Notes: generated by a model not told the origin, from the letters alone. A stretch of DNA of 64,000 bases from Bog-756 sp963753905 (GCA_963753905.1 CAVWDZ010000002.1:558001-622000), one strand, 5' to 3'. Positions 8,969 to 17,732 are shown, counted from the first letter of the stretch. Numbers and translations: made by a program.

Positions 8969-9313
8969 ATGCTTGACCAAACGATCGACCTGGATCGCAC
9001 CTTTCAGGCGCTGGCCGACAAGAGCAGGCGCACCATGGTGGAACGGCTCACCTTGGGACCCGCATCGGTCAGCGAGCTGGCGGTACCCCTGACCATGTCC
9101 CTTGCCGCTGTCGTCCAGCACGTGCAGGTCCTCGAAGCGTGCGGGGTGGTGAAGACCGAGAAGGTCGGCAGGACTCGCATGTGCCGGATCGAGCGTGAAG
9201 CGATGACCGCGGCCGAAGGGTGGATCGCCGACCGACGCCGGAGCTGGGAAACCCGCCTGGACCGGTTGGGCGACCTGTTGAGCGAAACAGCCACTAGCGA
9301 GGAGAAGCCGTGA
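8969..9313 (+). CDS. ArsR/SmtB-family transcriptional regulator
   Basis: 114 residues, small winged-helix repressor. It begins MLDQTIDLDRTFQALADKSRR; the recognition region is ASVSELAVPLTMSLAAVVQHVQVLEACGVV, then a wing (KTEKVGRTRMCRI). No cysteine metal site (such as ELCVCDL) is seen, so it belongs to the metal-independent SdpR-like group that is usually paired with an SRPBCC gene. I start at 8969 rather than the upstream GTG (8933) because that codon lies inside the -35 box. Its stop overlaps the start of the SRPBCC gene by 4 bp (GTGA), so the two are translationally coupled. Confidence 0.88.
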   Translation: MLDQTIDLDRTFQALADKSRRTMVERLTLGPASVSELAVPLTMSLAAVVQHVQVLEACGVVKTEKVGRTRMCRIEREAMTAAEGWIADRRRSWETRLDRLGDLLSETATSEEKP

Positions 9314-9777
9314 CCCAGTCCACCGTCGCCCATGACACGTTCGTCGTCGAGCGGACCTTTGACGTTCCGGTCGCTCAGGTCTTCCGGGCATGGGCGGATC
9401 CCACCCTCAAGGCCCGCTGGTTCGCTGGCTCCACTGATGCGCTGGGAGCAGGCTACGAGCTCGATTTCCGGGTCGGGGGGCGTGAGGCCTTTCGGGGTGG
9501 GCCTCCCGGTGGGCCCGTCCATACGTACGAGTCGCGGTTCCACGACATCGTCCCCGAGCAGCGGATCGTCTATACGTACGAAATGTCTGCCGATGCGGAT
9601 CGGATCTCCGTGTCCGTCGCCACGGTGCAGTTCCACAACCACGATGCAGCGACGCAGCTCGTCGTCACAGAGCAGGGGGTGTTCCTCGACGGACACGACA
9701 CGGCGAGCCAGAGAGAGGAGGGAACACGGTCCTTTCTGGACTCGCTGGCAACCGTGTTGGAGGGAACCGCATCGTGA
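9310..9777 (+). CDS. SRPBCC (AHSA1-like) protein
   Basis: 155 residues, one START-like helix-grip domain of the AHSA1/YndB group. The typical opening FVVERTFDVPVAQVFRAWADPTL and WFAGSTDALGAGYELDFRVGG are present, followed by ERIVYTYEMS-like and VVTEQGVFLDG strands. Starts with a GTG that overlaps the ArsR stop codon. ArsR-AHSA1 pairs are common in actinobacteria, and the second protein is thought to bind a small hydrophobic ligand that may set the regulator's activity; here that is inference. The next gene (RibD-C) follows by 73 bp. Confidence 0.88.
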   Translation: MTQSTVAHDTFVVERTFDVPVAQVFRAWADPTLKARWFAGSTDALGAGYELDFRVGGREAFRGGPPGGPVHTYESRFHDIVPEQRIVYTYEMSADADRISVSVATVQFHNHDAATQLVVTEQGVFLDGHDTASQREEGTRSFLDSLATVLEGTAS

Positions 9778-9850
9778 CGAAGCACGTTCTGCAGCTCCCC
9801 ACCTCGACGGACGGCGGCAGCGAGGGGGTTACCCCGAGGAAGAACATCCG

Positions 9851-10408
9851 ATGAGAACCTTGGTGTCGTTCATCGTCACCAGCCTCGACGGCTTCTACGA
9901 GGGTCCGAACGGCGATTTCGACTGGCTCGTACCCGACGAGGAGTTCAACGACTTCGCCGTCCGCCAGCTCGACGAGGCGGAGACGCTCGGGTTCGGCCGG
10001 GCAACCTACGAGCACATGGCCGCCTACTGGCCGACCGACCAGGCTCGGGTGAACGACCCAGCCGTCACCTCCCGGATGAACACCAAACCCAAGCTCGTCT
10101 TCTCGACCGCACTCGAACACGCAGGCTGGTCCAACACCACCATCATCGCAGGCGACGCCGTCGAGCAGATCGAAACGGTGAAGGCCGCCCCTGGCGGCGC
10201 ACTGCTCGTGCTCGGCAGCACCCATCTCACCGCCCACTTCGCCGCAGCGGGTGTCCTCGACGAGCTGCGGATCATGGTCTGCCCGATCGCCATTGGCCAG
10301 GGCCGGTCCCTCTTCGAGGATCTGAACGGTCGGCTCGCGCTCCGTTTGGCCCACGTCAGGCAATTCGACTCCGGCAACGTCCTTCTCACCTACCGGCCGT
10401 TGCGCTAG
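9851..10408 (+). CDS. RibD C-terminal/DHFR-like reductase
   Basis: 185 residues of the dihydrofolate-reductase fold used by the RibD C-terminal domain family. The first strand MRTLVSFIVTSLDGFYEG, the Gly-rich LVLGSTHLTAHF (NADPH binding) and the terminal PIAIGQGRSLFEDL and VLLTYRPL strands are typical. ATG 9851 has GAGGAA upstream. Stand-alone members are not riboflavin enzymes; their substrates are mostly unknown. Third in the ArsR operon by position and strand. The stop overlaps the convergent neighbour by 4 bp. Confidence 0.85.
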   Translation: MRTLVSFIVTSLDGFYEGPNGDFDWLVPDEEFNDFAVRQLDEAETLGFGRATYEHMAAYWPTDQARVNDPAVTSRMNTKPKLVFSTALEHAGWSNTTIIAGDAVEQIETVKAAPGGALLVLGSTHLTAHFAAAGVLDELRIMVCPIAIGQGRSLFEDLNGRLALRLAHVRQFDSGNVLLTYRPLR

Positions 10409-11178
10409 GCACGGTCGCTGTCGGCTGACGACCCCTCTCCGATTTGCTGCGCGCCCTGACCGCCGGTTGCTGCTCTTCTCTCCTCCAGGGCCGCGTTGTC
10501 GCGGAGCACCGCTTCGTTTGCGGCGAAAGTGACGCTCTCGGGGCGGGGTCCGTCCCAATCGAGATACCAGTGGCGTGACAAGCTGGTGAGCCACGAATCG
10601 CCGGTCGGGACGAGGCCGAATCGGGAAATCGTCCGCTGCCTGCCGATCTGATCTGTATAGAGGAGCTCGACGGTGATCGGTTGGCCGGCGTCGATCGCCT
10701 CCGCGACCTGTGCACGCAACGAATCGTCCGGATTTCTCAACGCTCCTTGCCACATGCCGATATCGCTGGATGGCACGTACAGATCGCGCGATTGAAGCCG
10801 GAGGTCTTCCAACGGTACGTGGGTGGGATAGTTGGTCGATGCGCTTGAGCCGGGTCTGACCGCCCAGCCCTGACAGACGGCAATACCGGTGCCGACATTC
10901 CTCAAGCTCATCGCCAGATAGACGATGCCGTCGATGTGCTCGACCGCCGCCCTGCCTCCGGCAGCACTCACCCAGTGATCTCCGAGGAACATGATCTTCT
11001 GCTTCGGATCCTCCAGGCGGGAGGGCGCAAGGACCGGTCGACGTTGCTCCTGCAGTGCCGCCTCGGCAATGCGAGCCGAACGGTTGGACGATCGGACCGC
11101 GGCGAACGTGGCGATACCCAGAACCAGTGTGCCCCCAGCGGTTGCCAATGAAGAGACCGTGGTCCAATCAACAGTCAT
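10405..11178 (-). CDS. Membrane-anchored protein of unknown function
   Basis: 257 residues from the ATG at 11178 (frame open to 11334; the upstream part is Arg/Pro-rich and probably non-coding). One N-terminal membrane helix (about residues 5-25, VSSLATAGGTLVLGIATFAAV) is followed by a short basic, helical stretch and a soluble domain rich in beta strands (YLAMSLRNVGTGIAVCQGWAV). That layout, N-terminal helix then an immunoglobulin-like sheet with SLRNVGTGIA, is common in small bacterial surface or cytoplasmic-facing proteins of unknown role. Convergent with the RibD-C gene. Confidence 0.65.
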   Translation of the reverse strand: MTVDWTTVSSLATAGGTLVLGIATFAAVRSSNRSARIAEAALQEQRRPVLAPSRLEDPKQKIMFLGDHWVSAAGGRAAVEHIDGIVYLAMSLRNVGTGIAVCQGWAVRPGSSASTNYPTHVPLEDLRLQSRDLYVPSSDIGMWQGALRNPDDSLRAQVAEAIDAGQPITVELLYTDQIGRQRTISRFGLVPTGDSWLTSLSRHWYLDWDGPRPESVTFAANEAVLRDNAALEERRAATGGQGAQQIGEGSSADSDRA

Positions 11179-11390
11179 GGGCGCCATCGGCCACCAGTGT
11201 GCCACGGAGGAATCTGCGGAGCCTGGGTGGGGCTCCCTCCGACGAGCGAAGCCACGAGGCGGGCGGGGACCTGCCGCCGACGGTCTCACTGCACCGGTAT
11301 CGCCGGTGCGTGAGGGGCTCTTGGCGCGCGACACGGGGGAAGACCCTCAGAACGATGGCGGGATGGTCGACACCAGAAGAGAGGTGTCCG

Positions 11391-11732
11391 ATGAGCAATC
11401 CAGAACCAGAGGCCGAACCCGTCGTCCCGCAGACGATCCCCGACCGTGACCTCGGTCTGGGGCCGATGACGCCGGAGCAGTTCCGGCGAGTCCTGTCTCG
11501 CCGCTATCCGAGCACGGGTGACGTGGCTCGGTATCTCACCAGGCACCGCCGTGTTCCGACGAATGGCCGCGTCGTTGCCGGAGAGCAACCTCGAGCGGCT
11601 GCCACAGATGACGCCGCCACAGATGACACCGAAGGCTTCGGCATAGTGGTGAAGATGCCCACCCGCTCGCTCGACTATACCGATGGGGGATCGATCAGGA
11701 TGAGCGGGGCGACGCGAGGAGGACCGGGATGA
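11391..11732 (+). CDS. Small hypothetical protein
   Basis: 113 residues from the ATG at 11391, which follows AGAGAGGTGTCCG. The N-terminus is acidic and Pro-rich (SNPEPEAEPVVPQTIPDRD), then PMTPEQFRRVLSRRYPSTGDVARYLTRHRRVP suggests a short helical pair, and the rest is low complexity. No family recognised. It lies between two minus-strand genes and its last 38 bases overlap the dead end of the F420-reductase pseudogene, so it could be spurious. Confidence 0.4.
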   Translation: MSNPEPEAEPVVPQTIPDRDLGLGPMTPEQFRRVLSRRYPSTGDVARYLTRHRRVPTNGRVVAGEQPRAAATDDAATDDTEGFGIVVKMPTRSLDYTDGGSIRMSGATRGGPG

Positions 11733-12144
11733 TCCGCGTCGTGTTCTCCTGGTATTCGGCATAGGGCGGGTAGGCAGCGACTGCTCTCGCCCACCACTCG
11801 CTGCGCTCGTCGCCCTCGAGCTAGCGGACTTCGGCGTCGAACGGATCGGGACCGTCCTGGATTGCTACTTCCGTGGGGTTGGCCTTCAGGTTGTTGTACC
11901 AGACCGGATTTGTCGGTGCGCCACCCATGGAGGCGACGAGTGCGTAGTGGCCACCGTGCTCGACGCGCATGAGGGCCATCTTGCGCACGTTTCCCGACTT
12001 GTTCCCGCGGGTCGTGACGATGATGACCGGCATCCCGGTATCGAGCAGGGTGTTGGCGCGCGTCCCACCCGACCGTTCGTACTCCATTACCTGGTCGCGG
12101 ACCCAGTCCCAGCTGCTCGGCTCGTACTCTCCGGTGATCGGCAT
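11695..12144 (-). pseudogene. F420-dependent nitroreductase/quinone reductase (Ddn family), broken by an internal TAG
   Basis: The first 107 codons (12144 down to 11824) encode a normal Ddn/DUF385 start: WDWVRDQVMEYERSGGTRAN, then PVIIVTTRGNKSGNVRKMAL and GGHYALVASMGGAPTNPVWYNNL, with the conserved contact region for F420. A TAG at 11821-11823 then ends the frame after DPFDAEVR. Reading through gives 41 more codons (LEGDERSEWWARAVAAYPPY, then AEYQENTTRIIPVLLASP) ending at TGA 11695-11697, which is the usual C-terminus of the family. The stop stands where Glu (GAG) would be expected, so one G-to-T change explains it. The truncated product lacks the C-terminal part of the fold and is probably inactive. 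Confidence 0.85.
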
Positions 12145-12301
12145 GTTCCGAATCCTTAGGCACCTGATGGCGTCGAGTCAACCGTAACGGGTACCCGACT
12201 CCCACCCAGATCACGCCGACGGGCGGCGGTGATGGATGAATCCGCAGGCTATCGGGTCGGATAGTGTCCGGATCGATGGCTTCGACAGGTGTTGACGAGC
12301 G

Positions 12302-13165
12302 ATGGACATCGGCCAATCCGCAGACGGGCGATCACGGTTGCCTCTGACGAACGGGAGCTCATCCGAAGTCACCTCTGTGTTCGTGCGAGACAGGGACTGC
12401 TACGTCCCGACCGAAGCAGCTCTGGGCCCGTGGAGTCCGGATGCCCTGCACGGCGCCGCTGTCGCCGCACTGCTTGCCGGGGTCTTCGAATCCGAGGGTG
12501 AGGTCGTGGTCCGGGTCTTCGTCGAACTGCTCGGGCCGGTGCCCCGTGAGCCTCTGAGGATCGAGCTCGGCAGGAGCACTGGCGGACGCCGCGTGCAACG
12601 ACAGAGCGCAGTCCTCCACTCAGGAGACAAGCCGGTCGCGGCAGCCTCCGCTACCCGGGTTCGTCTCGCCGACCTTGTTCTCCCTGTCGAAGCTATCGCG
12701 CGTCCAGTTGTATTCGATCCGGCGCAGATGCCGGATCTCGACCGACCGAACCGACAGGCGGCCCGTGTTGTCGGATGGCCGAATTTCGACAGCCTTGCGA
12801 TGGCATCAGTCCGGGATCGCAGTTCTGGACCCGGGTTGCTCAAGCTGTGGCTCCGGCTCGTGATGCCGATCGTGGCCGGCCAGATGATCAGCGGCACGCA
12901 GCGCGCCGTGGCAGCCGCTGACTACGCATCAGGCGGAACTTCTGAACGACTACCGTTCGACCATTGGTCGTACATGAACGCAGACCTCACGGTCGGCTTG
13001 TCACGACCCGTGCGAGGCGAATGGATCGGAATGTCCTGCGAGGGGATCGTCCAGGCCACCGGTACCGGACTGTCGATCGGAGCCATACATGACAGCGGGG
13101 GTCGGCTCGGTCAATCGGCCCAATCCGTCGTCGTCGAGGCCAGATCTTCGCCGCGTCGGCCATAG
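12302..13165 (+). CDS. Acyl-CoA thioesterase-like double-hotdog protein
   Basis: 287 residues. The opening strand followed by LGPWSPDALHGAAVAALLAG matches the N-terminal hotdog of the TesB-like/DUF4442 thioesterase group common in mycobacteria and acidimicrobia. A second hotdog covers about residues 170-285 and ends in GLSIGAIHDSGGRLGQSAQSVVVEARS. Proteins of this kind hydrolyse or bind acyl-CoAs in fatty-acid or sterol breakdown. The ATG at 12302 is the best start, though its ribosome site is weak. It stands alone between the F420-reductase pseudogene and the cNMP/TrxR gene. Confidence 0.75.
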   Translation: MDIGQSADGRSRLPLTNGSSSEVTSVFVRDRDCYVPTEAALGPWSPDALHGAAVAALLAGVFESEGEVVVRVFVELLGPVPREPLRIELGRSTGGRRVQRQSAVLHSGDKPVAAASATRVRLADLVLPVEAIARPVVFDPAQMPDLDRPNRQAARVVGWPNFDSLAMASVRDRSSGPGLLKLWLRLVMPIVAGQMISGTQRAVAAADYASGGTSERLPFDHWSYMNADLTVGLSRPVRGEWIGMSCEGIVQATGTGLSIGAIHDSGGRLGQSAQSVVVEARSSPRRP

Positions 13166-13320
13166 GGATCCAGCCAGCCTCCTCCTGCAGCATGGTTCAG
13201 AGGGCTCTCGGATTCTTGGTCGATCTGACCCGGCTGGGCCGCAGATTGGGCGCCGCCCGATGGGCTTGTCGACCCCCTCACCAGATTGTCGCCCGAAGTG
13301 CTGTCGCTAGACTTCGGCCC

Positions 13321-15021
13321 GTGAGCGAGTCCCCGGACGCAGGAAATCCGACGTTGCACAGCGAATCCCCATTGGAATTGTCGGGCGCCGCGGCTCCGAT
13401 GCTGGGTGATGCAGCCCTCGCCGAGCTGGCAGCGTTCGGCGAAGAGTCGGCAGTCGAGGTTGGTGACGTGCTGTACAGGGCGGGTGACGCGTCCTACGAC
13501 TTCGTAGTCCTGTTGGAAGGTGCAGTGGACATCGTCCGTCCCGATCTTGACGGCGACACCCTGATCACCACGCACAGGGCCGGCCGATTCCTCGGCGAAC
13601 TGAACATGGTGACGGGTCAGCGTTCCTACCTCACCGCCCGCGTGAGCGAACCCGGTCGGGTACTGCGGATCCCCAACGAAGAGTTCCACCAGATCATGAA
13701 CCGTAAGCCCGAACTGGCCGACACGATCTTTTCGGCCTTCGTCGCTCGTCGGGAGGTCCTGCGATCCGGTGAAGGCGCACAGGCGGTCAGGATCATCGGG
13801 TCCCGATACTCGAGCGATGCCATGGCGCTGAGAGCGTTTGCTGCGAGGTCCCGGTTTCCACACACCTGGATCGATATCGAGGACGAGGACGGAGTCGACG
13901 TTTTGTTGGTCCGCATGGGCTTCACCTCTCGGGATACGCCGGTGGTGATCACCCCGATGGGAGTCCTGCGCCATCCGTCACCGGGCGAGTTCGCCGAGCA
14001 TCTCGGACTCACCTTTCGGCAACTTCCGGGTTACATGTTCGATCTGGTGGTCGTGGGAACCGGCCCGGCCGGCTTGGCGGCCGCGGTGTACGGAGCTTCA
14101 GAGGGCTACAACACGGTGTCGCTCGACGCTGTCTCGACAGGGGGACAGGCCGGCAGCAGCTCACGCATCGAAAACTATGTCGGATTTCCGAACGGTATCT
14201 CCGGGGAGGAACTGGCCTCACGTGCAGCAATCCAGGCGCAGCGGCTCGGGGCCCGTTTGAACGCGCCCTGTGAGGTCACGGGCTTGCGAGCGGAAGACGG
14301 ATTCCAAGTCATGACACTCGCTGACGGCAGTGAGATCCCGACTCGGACCGTGATCATCGCATCCGGAGCGCGCTACCAACGGTTGGCGGTGGAGGGGCTC
14401 GAACAGTTCGAGGGAGCGGGGGTGTACTACGCAGCAACCGACCTCGAGGCTCGGACATGCAGTCGACTGCCGGTGATCGTGGTCGGTGGGGGGAACTCAG
14501 CCGGCCAGGCCGCAATCTATCTCGCGCAACAGGGATGCCAGGTGTCGATCGTCATTCGGAGCAAGGATCTTGAACACAGCATGTCGCACTACCTCATCGA
14601 ACGAGTCGATGCTGAGGAACGCATCGAGTTGTTCACCAACACGGAGATCCGGGGACTCTCAGGTGCCGACCACCTCGAGCAGGTCACTTTGGAGCACACG
14701 ACGACGAGGCAGGTTCGCACTGTCGCGTGTTCGGGTCTCTTCTGCTTCATCGGCGCGACACCCGCGACCGCCTGGTTGGGGAATGTCCTGGCACTGGACG
14801 GAAAGGGCTTCATTCTCACCGATCACTCTCTGCCGGAATCGATCGTTCGGGGGTCACCGTTCGCAGCTCGTAGCCCCTTACCCTTTGAGACCTCGGTGCC
14901 CGGCATCTTTGCGGTGGGTGACGTCCGGAGCGGTTCACTGAAGCGGGTCGCATCGGCAGTCGGAGAGGGTTCGAGCGCGGTGCGTTCGGTCTACGAGCAC
15001 TTGGCCACGATGGCCAACTGA
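13321..15021 (+). CDS. Cyclic-nucleotide-binding domain fused to a thioredoxin-reductase-like flavoprotein (no CxxC)
   Basis: 566 residues from the GTG at 13321 (the frame is open to 13192, but the extra residues are Arg-rich and non-conserved). Domain order: a cNMP-binding (CRP-type) domain at about 20-140 (VLYRAGDASYDFVVLLEGAVDIV); a thioredoxin-like segment at about 150-230 (IIGSRYSSDAMALRAFAARS); then a two-dinucleotide-domain oxidoreductase from about 243 (VVVGTGPAGLAAAVYGAS), with the second Gly motif VVGGGNSAGQAAIYLA and the C-terminal FAVGDVRSGSLKRVASAVGEG. The position where thioredoxin reductase carries CATC reads AATD (near residue 370), so the redox cysteines are gone. The protein may therefore work as a flavoenzyme on another partner, gated by a ligand. 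Confidence 0.85.
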   Translation: MSESPDAGNPTLHSESPLELSGAAAPMLGDAALAELAAFGEESAVEVGDVLYRAGDASYDFVVLLEGAVDIVRPDLDGDTLITTHRAGRFLGELNMVTGQRSYLTARVSEPGRVLRIPNEEFHQIMNRKPELADTIFSAFVARREVLRSGEGAQAVRIIGSRYSSDAMALRAFAARSRFPHTWIDIEDEDGVDVLLVRMGFTSRDTPVVITPMGVLRHPSPGEFAEHLGLTFRQLPGYMFDLVVVGTGPAGLAAAVYGASEGYNTVSLDAVSTGGQAGSSSRIENYVGFPNGISGEELASRAAIQAQRLGARLNAPCEVTGLRAEDGFQVMTLADGSEIPTRTVIIASGARYQRLAVEGLEQFEGAGVYYAATDLEARTCSRLPVIVVGGGNSAGQAAIYLAQQGCQVSIVIRSKDLEHSMSHYLIERVDAEERIELFTNTEIRGLSGADHLEQVTLEHTTTRQVRTVACSGLFCFIGATPATAWLGNVLALDGKGFILTDHSLPESIVRGSPFAARSPLPFETSVPGIFAVGDVRSGSLKRVASAVGEGSSAVRSVYEHLATMAN

Positions 15022-15047
15022 GTGGTCGGCAACGACAGGGGGACGAC

Positions 15048-15866
15048 ATGCCCGAGGTCGCACTCGGAGACGTCACACTGGTCTACGAAGTCACTGGCGA
15101 GGGGGACCCCATCCTGCTCATCGCCGGATGCGGTCAACCTGCGCAGGCCTTTGAGATCGGCCTGGCCCCGATGCTCGCCGCTGCCGGCTACCAGGTCATC
15201 CTCTTCGACAACCGCGGCGTCCCGCCGAGCTCCCTCCCGCCGGCCCCGTACTCGGTGACCCAGATGGCCGGAGACGCGCTCGACCTCCTCGACCACCTGG
15301 ACATCGTCGACCCGATCCGAATCGCCGGACACTCGCTCGGCGGATGGATCGCCGAAACCCTCGTCATCGAGCACCCCGAGCGGGTACGCGCCGCCGCTCT
15401 GATGGGCAGCGCCAACCGTCCGACGTCGTGGGAGAAGGCCATCACAACCCTCGAACGGGATCTGGCCGCGTCCTCGGTTGCGTTACCGCGCCTGTACTAC
15501 GCGCTCGAGACTGTTCGGTATCTGCCCTACCAGGACCTCCAGGACGACGACGTCATCGACGGTTGGCTGGCGCTGATCGGTGACATCGAGGAGTGGCCGA
15601 ACCCAGGACGCCTCGGCCAATATGAAGCAGCGCTCGCGTGGTCCACCGACCCGGTACGAACCGTTGCCTGGCCGACGATCAGCGTGCCATGCCTGGTGAT
15701 GGGGTTCGAATACGACATCGACTCGCCGCCGGCCAAGGCTCGGGAAGCGGCCGGAGTGATCCCCGGAGCCGAGTACGCGGAGATCGCTGGAGCGAGCCAC
15801 CTCGGCTTCTTCACGCACGCCGGTCCAGTTGCCGACGTGCTCATTGAGTATTTCGCTCGACACTGA
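15048..15866 (+). CDS. Alpha/beta hydrolase
   Basis: 272 residues, single alpha/beta hydrolase fold. The nucleophile elbow is GHSLGG (IAGHSLGGWIAETLVIEHPERV), the oxyanion region is around LLIAGCGQPAQ, and EIAGASHLGFF supplies the catalytic His. Cys, Asp or Glu for the third residue is not certain; FEYDIDSPP is the best candidate. There is no signal peptide, so it should be cytoplasmic. It lies 26 bp after the cNMP/TrxR gene on the same strand, so the two may share a message. Substrate unknown. Confidence 0.8.
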   Translation: MPEVALGDVTLVYEVTGEGDPILLIAGCGQPAQAFEIGLAPMLAAAGYQVILFDNRGVPPSSLPPAPYSVTQMAGDALDLLDHLDIVDPIRIAGHSLGGWIAETLVIEHPERVRAAALMGSANRPTSWEKAITTLERDLAASSVALPRLYYALETVRYLPYQDLQDDDVIDGWLALIGDIEEWPNPGRLGQYEAALAWSTDPVRTVAWPTISVPCLVMGFEYDIDSPPAKAREAAGVIPGAEYAEIAGASHLGFFTHAGPVADVLIEYFARH

Positions 15867-15974
15867 GCGCAACTCCAGGACCGAGCACGATCGGAGAAGC
15901 ATGCACGGATCGACACTCCTACAATCGTCGGAAGTCCCAGTTGACGGCCGGGGACGAGAAACAGAGGGAAACCT

Positions 15975-16211
15975 GTGAAGACAATGACCTGTAGACAATT
16001 GGGTGGACCGTGTGAGTTCCCGCACCACGGCAATACGGCAGACGAGGTCATAAAGGCGCAGGACCAACATCTCAAGGACGTCGTGGCTTCGGGTGATGAG
16101 GCGCACGAACCTACCCTGAAGGAGATGAAGGGAAGGTGGAAGCATCCTCTTTCCGGAATGGGATGGTACAGACAAGCCAAGCGTGATTTTGCCGCTCTAC
16201 CCGAAGAGTGA
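15975..16211 (+). CDS. DUF1059 small protein
   Basis: 78 residues. MKTMTCRQLGGPCEFPHHGN with the ADEVIKAQDQHL helix and ending GMGWYRQAKRDFAALPEE match the DUF1059 family, small proteins with two N-terminal cysteines (CRQLGGPC) that may bind metal. Function unknown. The first ATG is the natural start. The ABM-like gene follows by 58 bp, with the hydrolase gene 108 bp upstream. Confidence 0.85.
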   Translation: MKTMTCRQLGGPCEFPHHGNTADEVIKAQDQHLKDVVASGDEAHEPTLKEMKGRWKHPLSGMGWYRQAKRDFAALPEE

Positions 16212-16269
16212 GCGAGAAACGAGGCTCGCCGCTTGGTGGGATCGGCCAGCCATTCCGAGGTGACCACAG

Positions 16270-16542
16270 GTGACACACGCTGTCCTGATACAGGTCGAGC
16301 TCAGCCCGGACTCGGACATCGAGCACCGCCACTCGGTCCTGAACGACCTGGTGATTCCTGAGGCCAAGGCACTGCCGGGGTTCCAGAAGGGGATGTGGAT
16401 GAACGACGGGGGCGGAACGGGGACCTGCGTCGTCGTCTTCGATACCGAGGAACATGCCAGGTCGGCGGTGGCCCCCCTGACACCGGCCGGAGGCCCCGCC
16501 GTGATCAGGTGCGGGGTCACCGAAGTGGAGGTCGAGGCCTGA
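16270..16542 (+). CDS. ABM-like small ferredoxin-fold protein
   Basis: 90 residues of one alpha-beta dimeric ferredoxin-like fold: strand THAVLIQVELSPDSD, helix with VLNDLVIPEAKALPGFQKG, then WMNDGGGTGTCVVVFDTEEHARSA. This is the pattern of antibiotic-biosynthesis-monooxygenase-like and stress-response barrel proteins; no catalytic residues can be named, and most members are of unknown role. The GTG at 16270 is the only sensible start. It ends 23 bp from the convergent thiolase operon. Confidence 0.7.
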   Translation: MTHAVLIQVELSPDSDIEHRHSVLNDLVIPEAKALPGFQKGMWMNDGGGTGTCVVVFDTEEHARSAVAPLTPAGGPAVIRCGVTEVEVEA

Positions 16543-16565
16543 GCGAGAGATTCGCTCCGCCCCGG

Positions 16566-17732
16566 CTACCCGAACGGGTGCAGCGAACTCCCCACGGCCC
16601 AGGTGCTGAAGTACTGGTTGTTGGCCCCGTACGCCATGCCGATGGCCACCTTGGCTCCGTCCACCTGGTGCTCCCCGGCCGCACCCCGTACCTGGTTGGC
16701 CGCCTCGGCGAACCGCAGCAGGCCCGAGGCCCCGATGGGATTGCTCGAGAGGACGCCACCGGAGGCGTTGACGGGCAGTGACCCCGTGAGCTCGGTGGTG
16801 CCGTCGTCGACGAGCTTCCAACCCTCACCGACCTCGGCCAGGCCGAACGCCTCGAGCCAGATCGGCTCGAGCCAGGAGAAGGGGACGTAGAGCTCGGCGG
16901 TGTCGATCTGGCGACGGGGATCGGTGATCCCGGCAGCGCCGTAGACGTCGGCGGCGCACTGGAGGGCGGCCGCGGGCCGTACCGGATCGCGACCGGGAAA
17001 GCTCGGTGGCTCGGATCGGGAGGAGGAGGCCAGGATCCACGCCGGCGGCCGACCGGCGCCCGCCGCAGCGTTCCCCCCCGTCTCGTCGGTGATGACCACG
17101 GCGCACGCCCCGTCCGACGACGGGCACGACTCGAGGAACCGGGTCGGCTCCCACATCATCGGCGAGGCCTTGACCTTCTCGATCGAGATGTCCTCGATCT
17201 TGAGGTGGGCGTAGGGGTTCTTCAAGGCGTTGAGGCGGTCCTTGACCGCCACCTTCCACCCGATGTGCTCGGGCGCACCGCTCCGTTGGATGTACGCCCG
17301 GATGAACGGGGCGAAGGCACCTCCGGCACCCAGCGAGGCGCCCCGCCCGCTGCCCAGGGCGAACTGGGCATTGCCCTCGGACTGCTTCTCGAAGGCAACA
17401 GCCAGCACGGTCCTGTGCTTGCCCGCCTGCACGTGTGAAGCGGCCACGATGGCGGTGGTGCCTCCGACCGATCCGGCCGTGTGGACCCGGAACATGGGCT
17501 TGCCCACCGCACCGAGGGCGTCGGAGAGGTAGAGCTCCGGCTTCATTACGCCCTCGAAGAGGTCGGGGGCCTTGCCCAGCACCACGGCGTCGATGTCCGC
17601 CAGCGTCATCTGGGCGTCGTCGAGGGCCCGGAAGACGGCTTCCCGCACCAGACCGCCGAAGGACACGTCGAGCCGCCGCGACTTGTGGTGGGTCTGTCCG
17701 ACGCCGACCACGGCCACCGGTGGAGTGCTCAC
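16566..17732 (-). CDS. Thiolase-fold lipid-transfer protein (Ltp-like), no catalytic Cys
   Basis: 388 residues. The GTG at 17732 follows GGAGGGACGGGA and overlaps the stop of the preceding gene by 4 bp. The thiolase fold is clear, but the nucleophile position reads TAGSVGGTTAI instead of the usual ACASG, and the C-terminal GHP motif is SSNPIGASG. The last signature reads GMAYGANNQYF with no cysteine. These losses match Ltp2-type retro-aldolases, which use tyrosines and work with a DUF35 partner to cleave a side chain from a steroid-CoA. The operon with a DUF35 gene and a second thiolase-fold gene supports that. It is the last gene in the operon. Confidence 0.85.
   Translation of the reverse strand: MSTPPVAVVGVGQTHHKSRRLDVSFGGLVREAVFRALDDAQMTLADIDAVVLGKAPDLFEGVMKPELYLSDALGAVGKPMFRVHTAGSVGGTTAIVAASHVQAGKHRTVLAVAFEKQSEGNAQFALGSGRGASLGAGGAFAPFIRAYIQRSGAPEHIGWKVAVKDRLNALKNPYAHLKIEDISIEKVKASPMMWEPTRFLESCPSSDGACAVVITDETGGNAAAGAGRPPAWILASSSRSEPPSFPGRDPVRPAAALQCAADVYGAAGITDPRRQIDTAELYVPFSWLEPIWLEAFGLAEVGEGWKLVDDGTTELTGSLPVNASGGVLSSNPIGASGLLRFAEAANQVRGAAGEHQVDGAKVAIGMAYGANNQYFSTWAVGSSLHPFG

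Noticed and set aside
11821..11823. Possible recoding of TAG (and TAA at 60306) as Glu in this organism
   Set aside because: TAG and TAA end other intact genes here (for example TAG at the end of the S53 gene at 7558 and of the aquaporin gene at 37653), so a global reassignment is not possible.
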